NCBI RefSeq assembly: GCF_002161765.1
Contig: NZ_NFIN01000007.1
Coordinates: forward strand, 1 to 64,000
Direction: 5' to 3'
Length of the DNA stretch: 64,000 bases
Source: Bacteroides sp. An322
GTDB lineage: Bacteria; Bacteroidota; Bacteroidia; Bacteroidales; Bacteroidaceae
The notes beneath the pieces are model-generated. The model had not been told where the DNA came from. It saw only the letters and a program-made list of their open reading frames with translations, and ran no database searches. Position 1 is the first letter of the stretch; every line of letters begins with the position of its first letter. This document shows positions 9,758 through 19,411 of this stretch, piece by piece. The position numbers were made by a program, and so were the translations under genes.

Positions 9758-10096
9758 ATGAATACAATGACTTACAAAGGATATATCGGTTCGGTAGCTT
9801 TTAGCGAAAAGGATAATGTGTTTTTCGGTAAAATAGAAGGCATTAACGGACTGGTCAATTTCGAAGGAGAAAGCGTAAAAGAACTTACGGAAGCTTTTCA
9901 TGAGGCGGTAGACGACTATTTGGCATATTGTAAAGAAGAAGGCATCGAACCGCACAAAAGCTATTCCGGCTCGTTGAACATACGCCTATCGCCCGAAACA
10001 CATAGCCGTATCGCTATCCTTGCCAAACAAGCCGGAATTTCGATAAATGCATTTATCAAAGCTGCTGTAGAAAAACAAATCTCTGCTATGATGTAA
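9758..10096 (+). CDS. HicB-like antitoxin without a HicA partner
   Basis: The 112-residue protein has the two-part HicB plan: an N-terminal partial RNase H-like fold (YKGYIGSVAF, then FFGKIEGINGLVNFEGESV and EAVDDYLAYC), and a C-terminal ribbon-helix-helix segment (SGSLNIRLSPETHSRIAILAKQ...). HicB normally neutralises the HicA mRNA interferase and represses the operon by the ribbon-helix-helix part. No HicA-sized reading frame with the GS-H-x-x-F-x-H pattern occurs upstream or downstream; the next gene, 24 nt on, is an AsmA protein. It is therefore a solo HicB, probably a DNA-binding regulator or a remnant antitoxin. The ATG at 9758 is preceded by AAAGGAGA; a second ATG at 9767 is possible. 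Confidence 0.85.
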   Translation: MNTMTYKGYIGSVAFSEKDNVFFGKIEGINGLVNFEGESVKELTEAFHEAVDDYLAYCKEEGIEPHKSYSGSLNIRLSPETHSRIAILAKQAGISINAFIKAAVEKQISAMM

Positions 10097-10120
10097 CTTA
10101 ACTTATATAGGAGGCAAATT

Positions 10121-12595
10121 ATGAAAAAGGCTTTAAAAATTGCAGGCATCACGGTAGGCGTGATTCTAATCCTGCTTTTGGTACTCCCGTTTGCTTTTCA
10201 AGGGAAAATAGAAAAGATTGTAAAGCAAGAAGGGAACAAGATGCTTAACGCACAATTTGATTTTAGCGCACTCAACATCAGCTTGTTACGCAACTTCCCG
10301 TCCGCTTCGGTCACATTAGAAGATTTCTATCTGAAAGGTACGGGAGCATTCGAGAACGATACGCTTATCCAAGCCGGAGAACTGACTGCGGCGGTCAACC
10401 TATTTTCTCTTTTCGGAGATAGCGGATACGACATTTCCAAGATTATCATCGAGGACACCAAAGTAAAGGCTATCGTATTAGAGGACGGCAAGCCCAACTG
10501 GGACGTAATGAAGGCTTCCGCCGAAGAAGATACCGTTCAAGAAACTTCTGCCGAAAGTTCACCTTTCCGAATCAAACTGAAAAGACTGTCTGTCAAAGAC
10601 TTGTCTGTGAGCTACGATGACCGCCAAGCAGGTATGTACGCCGCAATCGAAAACCTGAAAGCTACATGTTCGGGCGATTTCGGAAGCGAACGGACCCTCG
10701 TAGACTTGGAACTGAAAACACCTGCGCTTACCTATCGCACCGGAGGCGTACCTTTCTTAAACCGTGCGGCACTGGAAGCCGACATGAACGTAGATGCCGA
10801 CCTCGTAAACAATAAATTTACCTTGCAAGACAATTCCATCAGCCTGAATGCCATAAAACTGAACATTGACGGATGGGCTGCTATGCAAAAAGACGGTGTA
10901 GGCATGGATATCAAGCTGAACACGAACGAAGTAGGCTTCAAAGAGTTGCTTTCACTCATCCCCGCCATCTATGCCAAAGATTTCCAAGACCTGAAGACTG
11001 ACGGAAAAGCTTCACTTACGGCTTTTGCCAAAGGCACATTGACGCAAGAACAAATGCCCCAGTTTGAAGTGGCACTCAATGTAGAGAACGCCATGTTCCG
11101 TTATCCGTCTTTGCCAGCCGGAGTAGACGGCATCAACATCTCTGCCACGGTTAAGAATCCGGGCGGGAATATCGATGCCACCGAAGTGACTATCAATCCG
11201 TTCGACTTCACTTTGGCAGGTAATCCGTTCAGCCTGAAAGCCATTGTAAAAACCCCGACCAGCGACCCCGACCTGCAAGCTACGGCTAAAGGAACGCTCG
11301 ACTTAGGCAAGATAAAAGATGTCTATCCGCTGGAAGACATGTCGTTTAACGGTACGATACAAGCAGATATGAACCTCGCCGGGAAATTATCGTATATCGA
11401 AAAAGAGCAATACGACAAAATGAAAGCCGAAGGAAGCATCCGCCTGAACGGCATGAAGCTGAATATGAAAGACCTGCCAACCGTAGCTATCCAACGCTCT
11501 ACCTTCTCGTTCTCGCCCCGATACCTGCAATTGAGCGAAACCACGGTCAATATAGGCAACAATGACGTAACTTTGGATAGCCGGTTCGAAAACTATCTTG
11601 GCTATGCGTTAAAAGGCTCAACCTTGAAAGGAAGCCTCAACATCAGCAGCAACCACCTGAATCTGAACGACTTCATGAGTACCGACACTACAGCGGTACA
11701 AGCTCAAGCTACAGCAGATACGACCGCTACAACCTCTTCTACCGGAACGATCCGCATCCCCGAAAACCTGGATTTCAACATGCAGGCAAACCTGAAAGAA
11801 GTGTTGTTCGACAAGATGAAATTAGAGAACGTAAACGGTACATTGCTGGTCAAGAACGGCACGATAGACATGCGGAACCTTTCTTTCAACACCATGGGAG
11901 GAAGCATCACCGCCAATGGCGCTTATTCGGCTCCGAAAGCCAGCCAGCCTCATCTGAACGCGGGATTCGACATGAAGAACATCGGTTTTGCGCAAGCCTA
12001 TCAAGAATTAGGGCTGGTACAGCAATTAGCTCCTATCTTCAAAGGACTGAAAGGAAACTTCTCGGGCAACCTGCAAATAGATACACCGCTTAACGAAAAC
12101 ATGAGTCCCGTAATGCAAAAAGTGCAAGGAAGCGGAAATTTATCTACCAAAGATTTAAGCCTGAGCGGAGTGAAATTTATCGACCAGGTAGCAGACATCG
12201 TGAAGAAACCTTCGATGAAAGAGATTGAAGTGAAAGATCTTAACCTCGGCTTCGAAATTAAGGACGGACGGGTAAACACCCAACCTTTCGACCTGAAATT
12301 GGGTGACTATACAATGAACTTATCCGGCTCTACCGGCTTAGACCAAACCATAGACTATACCGGCAAGATAACCCTGCCTTCGGGAGGAATCGGCTCGGCA
12401 TTAGGAACGGTAGACATGACCATCGGCGGTACATTCACATCGCCCAAGGTAGGCATCGACATGGCAAGCCTTGCCAAGAATGCAGCCGAACAAGCCCTGA
12501 AAGGCATCGTAGGAGGAGATAATAAAGAAGGCGAATCGGGCGAAAAGAAATCCATTCTCGATAAGGCACGCGACTTGTTTAAGAAGAAAAAGTAA
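10121..12595 (+). CDS. AsmA-family envelope protein
   Basis: The 824-residue protein has one N-terminal membrane segment (residues about 6-25, IAGITVGVILILLLVLPFAF) followed by a long periplasmic region rich in beta strands. The N-terminal AsmA pattern (LLRNFPSASVTLEDFYL, then a second long repeat) and the C-terminal AsmA_2 region (GSGNLSTKDLSLSGVKFIDQ, then GLDQTIDYTGKITLPSG) are visible. AsmA-like proteins form hydrophobic-grooved rods thought to move phospholipids between the inner and outer membranes. The C-terminal tail is lysine-rich (KKSILDKARDLFKKKK). A strong ribosome site AGGAGG lies 9 nt before the ATG, and the 24-nt gap suggests cotranscription with the HicB-like gene. Confidence 0.88.
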   Translation: MKKALKIAGITVGVILILLLVLPFAFQGKIEKIVKQEGNKMLNAQFDFSALNISLLRNFPSASVTLEDFYLKGTGAFENDTLIQAGELTAAVNLFSLFGDSGYDISKIIIEDTKVKAIVLEDGKPNWDVMKASAEEDTVQETSAESSPFRIKLKRLSVKDLSVSYDDRQAGMYAAIENLKATCSGDFGSERTLVDLELKTPALTYRTGGVPFLNRAALEADMNVDADLVNNKFTLQDNSISLNAIKLNIDGWAAMQKDGVGMDIKLNTNEVGFKELLSLIPAIYAKDFQDLKTDGKASLTAFAKGTLTQEQMPQFEVALNVENAMFRYPSLPAGVDGINISATVKNPGGNIDATEVTINPFDFTLAGNPFSLKAIVKTPTSDPDLQATAKGTLDLGKIKDVYPLEDMSFNGTIQADMNLAGKLSYIEKEQYDKMKAEGSIRLNGMKLNMKDLPTVAIQRSTFSFSPRYLQLSETTVNIGNNDVTLDSRFENYLGYALKGSTLKGSLNISSNHLNLNDFMSTDTTAVQAQATADTTATTSSTGTIRIPENLDFNMQANLKEVLFDKMKLENVNGTLLVKNGTIDMRNLSFNTMGGSITANGAYSAPKASQPHLNAGFDMKNIGFAQAYQELGLVQQLAPIFKGLKGNFSGNLQIDTPLNENMSPVMQKVQGSGNLSTKDLSLSGVKFIDQVADIVKKPSMKEIEVKDLNLGFEIKDGRVNTQPFDLKLGDYTMNLSGSTGLDQTIDYTGKITLPSGGIGSALGTVDMTIGGTFTSPKVGIDMASLAKNAAEQALKGIVGGDNKEGESGEKKSILDKARDLFKKKK

Positions 12596-12670
12596 AAAAT
12601 CCCTGAATAAGATAGGCATATACGCCCGCCTGTTTTATGTCAAAATGTCAACTGGATACTGACAAAGATG

Positions 12671-12746
12671 CATACGGCTTCGATGGCTGATGAAGTTAAG
12701 TTCAATCGTTGATGAAGCCAACTTCGTTTGCCATCGAAGCCGTATG
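12671..12746. repeat. Hairpin with CATACGGCTTCGATGGC arm (family shared with 35885 and 59483)
   Basis: CATACGGCTTCGATGGC (12671-12687) pairs with GCCATCGAAGCCGTATG (12730-12746), 17 bp perfect. The loop holds a nested pair (GATGAAGTTAAGTT / AACTTCGTT-like words). It lies between the AsmA gene and queA. The arm recurs with small changes in two other gaps. Confidence 0.85.
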
Positions 12747-12790
12747 TATTTAAACACACACCTGCCCGACATGAAATGCATAAATGAAAG

Positions 12791-12822
12791 TTTGGCTATC
12801 TGACCGGAAAACCGTACCTTTG
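12791..12822 (+). promoter_or_regulatory. Promoter of queA
   Basis: TTTG (12791-12794), 20 nt, TACCTTTG (12815-12822): full consensus. The queA ATG is 28 nt downstream. Confidence 0.8.
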
Positions 12823-12850
12823 CCCGTCCATAAAAAAACATGCATACAAT

Positions 12851-14068
12851 ATGGAAGATACCAAACACATTCATATCAGCGATTATAATTACAATCTGCC
12901 CGATGAGCGTATCGCTAAGTTCCCGCTTCCGGTGCGCGACCAGTCGAAATTATTGGTTTACCGGAACGGAGACATCAGCGAAACACATTTCACTTCCCTG
13001 CCCGATTACATCGAACCGGGCACTTTAATGATTTTCAACAATACCAAAGTAATCCAAGCACGGCTTCATTTCCGCAAGGAGACCGGAGCTTTGATAGAAA
13101 TCTTCTGCTTAGAGCCTATCCAGCCCAACGACTACGCCTTGAATTTCCAGCAAACCGAACATGCGGCATGGCTTTGCATGATAGGCAACCTAAAGAAATG
13201 GAAGGAAGGACCCTTGACCCGCCAACTGACGGTAAAAGGCAAAGAAATTACATTGACCGCCACACGAGGCGAGGCACGAGGCACCAGCCATTGGATAGAC
13301 TTCACATGGAATAACCCCAGCGTGACTTTTGCCGATATTTTAGAAATGTTCGGCGAACTTCCTATCCCTCCTTATTTAAATAGAGAAACACAAGAAAGCG
13401 ATAAAGAAACTTATCAAACGGTTTATTCGAAAATAAAAGGCTCGGTAGCTGCCCCTACCGCCGGACTTCATTTCACCCAGCGGGTATTGGACGCATTGAA
13501 AGCCAAAGGTGCAGACTTGGAAGAAGTAACCCTCCATGTGGGCGCAGGTACGTTTAAGCCTGTCAAGAGCGAAGAGATAGAAGGGCACGAAATGCATACC
13601 GAATACATCTCGGTTTCGAAAGGAACCATCGAAAAGCTGATTGCGCATGAAGGAAAAGCCTTAGCCGTAGGAACTACTTCGGTCCGCACACTGGAAAGCC
13701 TATATTATATAGGTGTAACTCTCAGCCAGCATCCCCATGCGAATGAAGCCGACCTGCACGTGAAACAATGGCAACCCTACGAAACCCATCCTACCCTAAG
13801 TACGGTAGAAGCGTTGAATCAGATTCTCGACTACATGAACCGGAATCACTTAGACGCGTTGCATACCAGCACCCAAATCATCATTGCGCCGGGATACGAA
13901 TATAAGATAGTGAAACGCATGATTACCAATTTCCACCAGCCCCAAAGCACCTTGCTGCTCTTGGTCTCGGCATTCGTCAAAGGAGACTGGAAGCGCATTT
14001 ACGATTATGCCCTGTCACACGATTTCCGGTTCTTGAGCTATGGGGACTCATCGCTGCTGATGAACTAA
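12851..14068 (+). CDS. queA: QueA, S-adenosylmethionine:tRNA ribosyltransferase-isomerase
   Basis: Transfers and isomerises the ribose of S-adenosylmethionine onto 7-aminomethyl-7-deazaguanine at tRNA position 34, giving epoxyqueuosine. The 405-residue product is of the longer Bacteroidetes type and shows the family motifs YNLPDERIAKFPL near the N-terminus, MIFNNTKVIQARL, SVAAPTAGLHFT, LHVGAGTFKPV and NFHQPQSTLLLLVSAF near the C-terminus. It is preceded by its own consensus promoter and is apparently monocistronic. The next enzyme of the pathway, the epoxyqueuosine reductase QueH, is encoded at 58856-59437 in the same window but not in the same operon. Confidence 0.95.
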   Translation: MEDTKHIHISDYNYNLPDERIAKFPLPVRDQSKLLVYRNGDISETHFTSLPDYIEPGTLMIFNNTKVIQARLHFRKETGALIEIFCLEPIQPNDYALNFQQTEHAAWLCMIGNLKKWKEGPLTRQLTVKGKEITLTATRGEARGTSHWIDFTWNNPSVTFADILEMFGELPIPPYLNRETQESDKETYQTVYSKIKGSVAAPTAGLHFTQRVLDALKAKGADLEEVTLHVGAGTFKPVKSEEIEGHEMHTEYISVSKGTIEKLIAHEGKALAVGTTSVRTLESLYYIGVTLSQHPHANEADLHVKQWQPYETHPTLSTVEALNQILDYMNRNHLDALHTSTQIIIAPGYEYKIVKRMITNFHQPQSTLLLLVSAFVKGDWKRIYDYALSHDFRFLSYGDSSLLMN

Positions 14069-14131
14069 ACATGAAATAAAATCTTCATTCAAAATATATG
14101 CCAATGTTACATATTATAAAAAACAAATTCC

Positions 14132-14139
14132 TAAATTTG
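14132..14139 (+). promoter_or_regulatory. -7 box before the ECF sigma gene
   Basis: TAAATTTG fits TAnnTTTG and lies 27 nt before the start codon. No good -33 TTTG is at the expected distance, so transcription may be weak or activated. Confidence 0.45.
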
Positions 14140-14166
14140 CGATGATGTATTTTATTTAGTAAAGCT

Positions 14167-14808
14167 ATGGTGGTACAGTTAAATCAAGCAAATTCTTATC
14201 GCTTCTCTACGGACGAGGCTTTGTTGGATGATATCAAGCAGAGCGACCATGTCGCTTTCGAATATCTTTTCAAGCGTTATTATCCCAGGCTGTTGGGATA
14301 TGCTGTCCGTTTTGTGCAAGACGAAGATATGGCGCGCGATATATTGCAAGAGTGCTTTATGACCTTTTGGGAGCGCAGGCATTTGCTGGCTGCTGTATCG
14401 CTTAGTTCCTTGCTTTTCCTAATGGTGCGCAATGCATGTCTGAACTACTTGAAGCATAGTGCATTGGTCCGTCATATTCCTATCGATTATTTAAACGAGT
14501 TGAATGGAGAGGAAAAACTGTATTCTGCCGATTTGATGTTAAGCGCGGACGAACCTGTATTATACGAAGACTTGAAGCGGCAAATTGATGATGCTTTGTC
14601 ACACCTCTCTCCCCGTTCGCGCGAGATATTTCTTCTTAGCCGTTTTAAAGGACTGAAAAATCGGGAAATAGCAGAGATGCTTGGCATCTCAACCACAGCG
14701 GTAGAGAAACACATTTCTAAATCGTTGAAGCTGATTTCTGATTATCTGAAAGATAACACTTCTTATACATCCTACCTTATTATTATGTCTTCCTTGCTTT
14801 TTAGATAA
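14167..14808 (+). CDS. ECF sigma-70 factor of a SusCD locus
   Basis: The 213-residue protein has sigma region 2 at about residues 25-95 (HVAFEYLFKRYYPRLLGYAVRFVQDEDMARDILQ is the start of it, with the ILQECFMTFW segment) and region 4 at about 135-195 (LSPRSREIFLLSRFKGL then NREIAEMLGISTTAVEKHISKSL, a helix-turn-helix). This is the Bacteroidetes RpoE-like group that works with a FecR anti-sigma factor and an STN-bearing SusC. The gene order here (sigma, FecR, SusC, SusD) is the canonical trans-envelope signalling arrangement: ligand at the outer membrane receptor signals through FecR and frees the sigma factor. A terminator-like hairpin separates it from fecR. Confidence 0.93.
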   Translation: MVVQLNQANSYRFSTDEALLDDIKQSDHVAFEYLFKRYYPRLLGYAVRFVQDEDMARDILQECFMTFWERRHLLAAVSLSSLLFLMVRNACLNYLKHSALVRHIPIDYLNELNGEEKLYSADLMLSADEPVLYEDLKRQIDDALSHLSPRSREIFLLSRFKGLKNREIAEMLGISTTAVEKHISKSLKLISDYLKDNTSYTSYLIIMSSLLFR

Positions 14809-14825
14809 TTCTAAAAAAACACACG

Positions 14826-14850
14826 AAGGAGGTTGGGTAAACTCCTTTTT
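14826..14850 (+). terminator. Terminator-like hairpin between sigma and anti-sigma genes
   Basis: AAGGAG (14826-14831) pairs with CTCCTT (14842-14847), with two further A-T pairs inside, and is followed by TTTAATTG. The stem is short. It would let the sigma gene be transcribed alone and make fecR-susC-susD depend on a promoter in the next 30 nt or on read-through. Confidence 0.45.
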
Positions 14851-14879
14851 AATTGTTCTATCTATAGAAAACAGACACT

Positions 14880-15878
14880 ATGGATAGACTTTCTTACATA
14901 CGCGATTTGGCATTCCGCTATTTTGAGGGAAAGATCTCTCGTGATGCGGAAGAAGATTTGTTCGGTTTTATCAATGAAAGCCCCAGTCATCTTACCTTAT
15001 TCCGCAGATGGGAACGGGAATGGTTGCATTCGGGGTGTACGGATGCTGCCGTAGAGCGAGAATGGCAAAAACTTCAGGCACGCATACAAGTAAAGGATGC
15101 CATTGCTCCAGTACTTCCCAAACGCCATTTTTCTTTTTGGCGGATATGCTCATTTGTTGCTTCCGCTGTTATTTTAGTTTGTTTGTCAGTTACATTTTCT
15201 TGGTATTATTTCCATCAAGAAGATGGCGATTTTTATTTCATCAGCGAAGCTCCGTTAGGTGGAAAATCGAAAGTACTTCTCGCCGATGGCTCTTTAGTCT
15301 GGCTTAATAGTGGTTCGACATTGAAATATTCCACGGATTTTAATGAAGAAGAGCGCATCGTCACATTGAGCGGGGAAGGTTATTTCGAAGTATCGAAGAG
15401 AAATGATATGCCTTTTACCGTGCGTACCCAAGGGTATGACGTGGTGGTAAAAGGCACGAAATTCAATGTGTCCGCTTACGAGGGAGATCCTTTTATTTCC
15501 ACTACCTTAATCGAAGGGAAAGTTACGGTCAATTATAAAAATGAGTCGATTGACATGAATCCGGGTGAGGAGATGAAGCTGATAAAGAGTACCGGTGAAT
15601 TGCAACACACTTCGGTTAATGTTTCCCAATCGAATGCGTGGATGGACAATCAGTTAGTAAGCGACAACATCACTTTCCAAAACCTGATGGCAAAATTGTC
15701 ACGCCGGTTCAATGTCGAGATTGAAATCGAAGACGAAAGATTGAAGTCTCAGACCTTCAGCATTTCGTTGCGGAATGATGAGACTTTGGAGCAAATCTTC
15801 GGGGCACTACAAAAAATCATTCCATTTTCAGTAACACGGGATAATCAAGTTTATCATATCAAATCTATTAACCATTAA
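14880..15878 (+). CDS. FecR-type anti-sigma factor
   Basis: The 332-residue protein has a cytoplasmic N-terminal part (about 85 residues, starting MDRLSYIRDLAFRYFEGKIS), one membrane segment (about 88-110, WRICSFVASAVILVCLSVTF), a periplasmic FecR domain (EAPLGGKSKVLLADGSLVWLNSG, then LSGEGYFEVSK, then PFTVRTQGYDVVVKGTKFNV), and a C-terminal DUF4974 STN-like part (SISLRNDETLEQIFGALQ). It should hold the preceding ECF sigma factor inactive and receive the signal from the STN domain of the following SusC. The 11-nt gap to susC indicates cotranscription. Confidence 0.93.
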   Translation: MDRLSYIRDLAFRYFEGKISRDAEEDLFGFINESPSHLTLFRRWEREWLHSGCTDAAVEREWQKLQARIQVKDAIAPVLPKRHFSFWRICSFVASAVILVCLSVTFSWYYFHQEDGDFYFISEAPLGGKSKVLLADGSLVWLNSGSTLKYSTDFNEEERIVTLSGEGYFEVSKRNDMPFTVRTQGYDVVVKGTKFNVSAYEGDPFISTTLIEGKVTVNYKNESIDMNPGEEMKLIKSTGELQHTSVNVSQSNAWMDNQLVSDNITFQNLMAKLSRRFNVEIEIEDERLKSQTFSISLRNDETLEQIFGALQKIIPFSVTRDNQVYHIKSINH

Positions 15879-15889
15879 ATTAAAGAATT

Positions 15890-18800
15890 ATGAACAACCG
15901 AAAAGTTTTTCTCAGGCTGTTCCTATGCCTTTCGTTCGGGTGGGGTACAATGACGTTGAATGCCCAGACGGTGAGCAAGACGTTTAGCAATGCTCCGTTA
16001 AAGACCGTATTGAAAGAAGTGGAAAGCCAAACGGGGTTGTCTGTTGTTTACAAAACAGACGAAGTGGACGTGAACAGGAAGGTAAACGCATCCTTCCAAA
16101 ATGCTTCATTGGAGGAAGTGATGGCGCAAATCCTTGACAATGGATTATCATGGACCGTACAGGACAAAATGATTGTCATTTCGAAGAAGCCGCAAGAACA
16201 ATCGCGGCAAGTAGGAAAAGGCATGAATGTAACAGGAGTAATAATAGATGAAACAGGTATTCCCGTAATTGGTGCCAGTGTATTAGTGAGGGGAACCTCG
16301 AACGGAGCTATCACCGATATAGATGGTAAGTTCTCTATATCCGATGTAGATAAGAATGCAATGATAGATATTTCTTATATCGGTTACAAAACATTGGAAT
16401 TCAAAGCAACAGATAAGGCTTTGGCAAATGTTGTATTGAAGGAAGATACCGAAGTGTTAGAAGAAGTGGTAGTTGTAGGATACGGTACGGCAAAGAAAGC
16501 GAACTTGTCGGGTTCTGTTGCGCAGATTTCATCCAAGGAAATCGAACACCGCATCAGTGCCAATACAGGTTCTGCCTTGCAAGGGCTTATCCCGAACTTC
16601 AATGTATCGTTCAGCGATGGTGCGATTAATAAAAAAGCATCGTTTAACGTGCGTGGTGAAGGTTCTATCAATGGAGGTGAGCCGTTGGTGTTAATTGACG
16701 GTGTAGAAGGGGATATGAACTACATCAACCCGAAAGATATTGCTTCGGTTACAGTATTGAAAGACGCTTCTTCTGCGGCTATTTACGGAGCCCGCGCCGC
16801 ATTTGGTGTAGTATTGGTCACCACCAAGAATCCGGAAAAAGGAAGGATACAGGTGAACTACTCCAATCATTTTGCTTGGAGCAATCCGACGATTAATACA
16901 GATAATTTCATTACCGATGGTTTGGAATGGGCACGGTTAAGCGATAAGCTGAGTTTGATGGAAAATACGAGCACTTATTTGGGCTATACTGAAGCAGATT
17001 ACGCTTATATGGAAGCCCGCAAGAAAGACCCTTCGCTTCCCAGTGTGCTGATAAAGACGATAGACGGTGTGGAACGGTATGTACATTATGGCAATACGGA
17101 CTGGTGGGATTATATCTTCCGTAGCAATCAGCCTTCTATGGAACACAACCTGAACATCTCTGGAGGTTCAGACCGTGTGCGTTATTATCTATCTGGACGT
17201 TTCTATTCGCGTGACGGAATTTATCGTATCAATCCTGATAAGATGAAAAGTTACACCTTGCGCTCGAAAGTGGATTTCCAGATATTGGATAACTTGAAAT
17301 TTACAAGTTCTACCAATATTTACATGAGCGATTACGATTATCCAGTGACCAATGCCCGCGATATGAGCGGAAATAATAACGATGAGGATTGGCGGAAATA
17401 TACTTATCACGCTTCTCCGTTGTTCCTTCCTCATAATCCGGATGGCTCAATCATGATTAACAGTCCTTATTCTCCGGGACGTGACATTGCTGACGGTACT
17501 TTTGCTGACCTGACGTATGGCAAGAGTCATGGAACGGACTCGGAGTATGATTTAATGAATACATTCAGCATTCAATATACTCCTATCAAAGGATTGGATT
17601 TGAATGCCGATTATACATTCCGCAAAGAAAGCCCTTATTCACGTCAGTTGCGTGTGTCAACTCCTCACACCAACCAACCGGGCGGAGCTGGAGTGACAGA
17701 CTATAAACCTAATACGGAGTTGTATAAGGAAAGGCATTGGCATTCACAATACCAAGCTATCAATGCGTTTGCCACTTACAGCCATACGTTCAATAACAAT
17801 CATAACTTGAAGGCGATGGTCGGATTCAACCAAGAGTGGAGACGCTGGGAGCGTACGGTTGCTATGCGTAGCGGACCTATCTCGGAAGATTTAGGGTCAT
17901 TCAATCTAGCTACCGGTGAAAATATTGATTTGTTGGGTTCGAAAGCGGAATGGGCTATCCGTGCTGCTTTCTATCGGTTCAATTACGATTATAAAGGGAA
18001 ATACTTGATTGAATTTAACGGACGTTTTGATCTTTCGTCTAAATTCCCTCATGACAACAGATTGGGTATATTCCCATCGGGATCAGTCGCTTGGCGAATG
18101 AGTGAAGAGAAATTTTTTGAGCCTTTGCGTTCGTGGATGGATAACCTGAAATTGCGTTTATCATTCGGTACGTTAGGCAATCAGAATGTCGGTGAATACG
18201 ATTATATAGCCAAAATGAAAGTAAATCAGGGGAATTATATTGCAAACGGGTCATACTTGAATTACTTGAGTACACCAGGTGCTATATCTTCCAATTTCAC
18301 TTGGGAAAAATCTCAAACCATTAATGCAGGTATTGACTTGTCGTTTTTCAACAACCGCCTTTCGGCTTCGTTTGACTGGTATCAGCGTGATACACGCGAT
18401 ATGTTGACGCAGGGTAAGGAACTTCCTGCCGTATTCGGTACAGAAGAACCGGAAGAGAACGCTGCAGACTTGCGTACACGAGGTTTTGAATTGTCGGTAA
18501 ACTGGAGAGACCGTTTCAACTTGTGGGACGCTCCTTTTGAATATAATATCGGAGTAAACCTTGCAGATAACCGCACTGTTATTACTCGCTTCGACAATCC
18601 GAGCGGAAACATAGACGACTTTTATGTAGGGAAAGAACTGGGTGAAATATGGGGATATACCATCGAAGGCTTCTTCCAGACCGATGATGAATATTTGACC
18701 CATGCCGACCAATTGTTAGTGAACCAGCGTATCCGTAACTACTATTTGGTTAACCATCCGGTAGCGGGTGACTTGAAATTTATGGATATTAATGGAGATG

Positions 18801-19399
18801 GTGAAATCACTCCGGGAAAACAAACGCTAAGTGACCACGGTGATTTACGTCAGATTGGCAATACTACACCTCGATATACATTAGGTGTCAACTTAGGATT
18901 TAATTATCGAGGTATCGACTTCTCCGCATTCTTCCAAGGCATTTTGAAACAGGACTGGTGGCCTGGCGATGATAACGGATATTTCTGGGGACCTTTTACC
19001 CGTCAGTACCTCAACTTCTATCCGAAGAGCATAGAATCTATGTCGTGGACACCTGAAAATCAGGATGCTTACTTCCCACGTCTGGCTGTCTATGCTGCAA
19101 ATGAGGGAGGAAACTATGAAGGTTCGCAGTTAAGAGTCATTTCGGACAAATACCTTCAGAATGCGGCATACGTGCGGTTGAAGAATATCACTCTTGGATA
19201 TACTTTACCCGAACGAATTTGTCAGAAGCTGAAAATTATCAGAAGCATCCGTATGTATGTGTCGGGTGAGAATATCCTGACATTCTCTCCGCTGTATAAG
19301 AATAATCCGGACCGTACTGTAGACCCAGAACAACTTGGTAACGGTAATGCTTATCCTTTCAGTAAGACATTTGCCTTTGGCTTTGACATTAAATTCTAA
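15890..19399 (+). CDS. SusC-type TonB-dependent receptor with STN signalling domain
   Basis: The 1169-residue outer-membrane transporter starts with a signal peptide (ending LNAQT), then a secretin/TonB short N-terminal (STN) domain at about residues 27-105 (FSNAPLKTVLKEVESQTGLSVVY begins it). A carboxypeptidase-like beta-sandwich follows (about 112-200), then the plug domain with VLKDASSAAIYGARAAFGV near residue 290, and a 22-strand barrel ending in FGFDIKF. The STN domain marks it as a signal-transducing receptor working with the upstream FecR and sigma factor. Together with the next gene it forms a SusCD pair for import of a substrate bound at the cell surface. The downstream phosphodiesterases suggest the substrate is a glycerophosphodiester-containing molecule. 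Confidence 0.96.
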   Translation: MNNRKVFLRLFLCLSFGWGTMTLNAQTVSKTFSNAPLKTVLKEVESQTGLSVVYKTDEVDVNRKVNASFQNASLEEVMAQILDNGLSWTVQDKMIVISKKPQEQSRQVGKGMNVTGVIIDETGIPVIGASVLVRGTSNGAITDIDGKFSISDVDKNAMIDISYIGYKTLEFKATDKALANVVLKEDTEVLEEVVVVGYGTAKKANLSGSVAQISSKEIEHRISANTGSALQGLIPNFNVSFSDGAINKKASFNVRGEGSINGGEPLVLIDGVEGDMNYINPKDIASVTVLKDASSAAIYGARAAFGVVLVTTKNPEKGRIQVNYSNHFAWSNPTINTDNFITDGLEWARLSDKLSLMENTSTYLGYTEADYAYMEARKKDPSLPSVLIKTIDGVERYVHYGNTDWWDYIFRSNQPSMEHNLNISGGSDRVRYYLSGRFYSRDGIYRINPDKMKSYTLRSKVDFQILDNLKFTSSTNIYMSDYDYPVTNARDMSGNNNDEDWRKYTYHASPLFLPHNPDGSIMINSPYSPGRDIADGTFADLTYGKSHGTDSEYDLMNTFSIQYTPIKGLDLNADYTFRKESPYSRQLRVSTPHTNQPGGAGVTDYKPNTELYKERHWHSQYQAINAFATYSHTFNNNHNLKAMVGFNQEWRRWERTVAMRSGPISEDLGSFNLATGENIDLLGSKAEWAIRAAFYRFNYDYKGKYLIEFNGRFDLSSKFPHDNRLGIFPSGSVAWRMSEEKFFEPLRSWMDNLKLRLSFGTLGNQNVGEYDYIAKMKVNQGNYIANGSYLNYLSTPGAISSNFTWEKSQTINAGIDLSFFNNRLSASFDWYQRDTRDMLTQGKELPAVFGTEEPEENAADLRTRGFELSVNWRDRFNLWDAPFEYNIGVNLADNRTVITRFDNPSGNIDDFYVGKELGEIWGYTIEGFFQTDDEYLTHADQLLVNQRIRNYYLVNHPVAGDLKFMDINGDGEITPGKQTLSDHGDLRQIGNTTPRYTLGVNLGFNYRGIDFSAFFQGILKQDWWPGDDNGYFWGPFTRQYLNFYPKSIESMSWTPENQDAYFPRLAVYAANEGGNYEGSQLRVISDKYLQNAAYVRLKNITLGYTLPERICQKLKIIRSIRMYVSGENILTFSPLYKNNPDRTVDPEQLGNGNAYPFSKTFAFGFDIKF

Positions 19400-19411
19400 A
19401 GAATATCAGTT

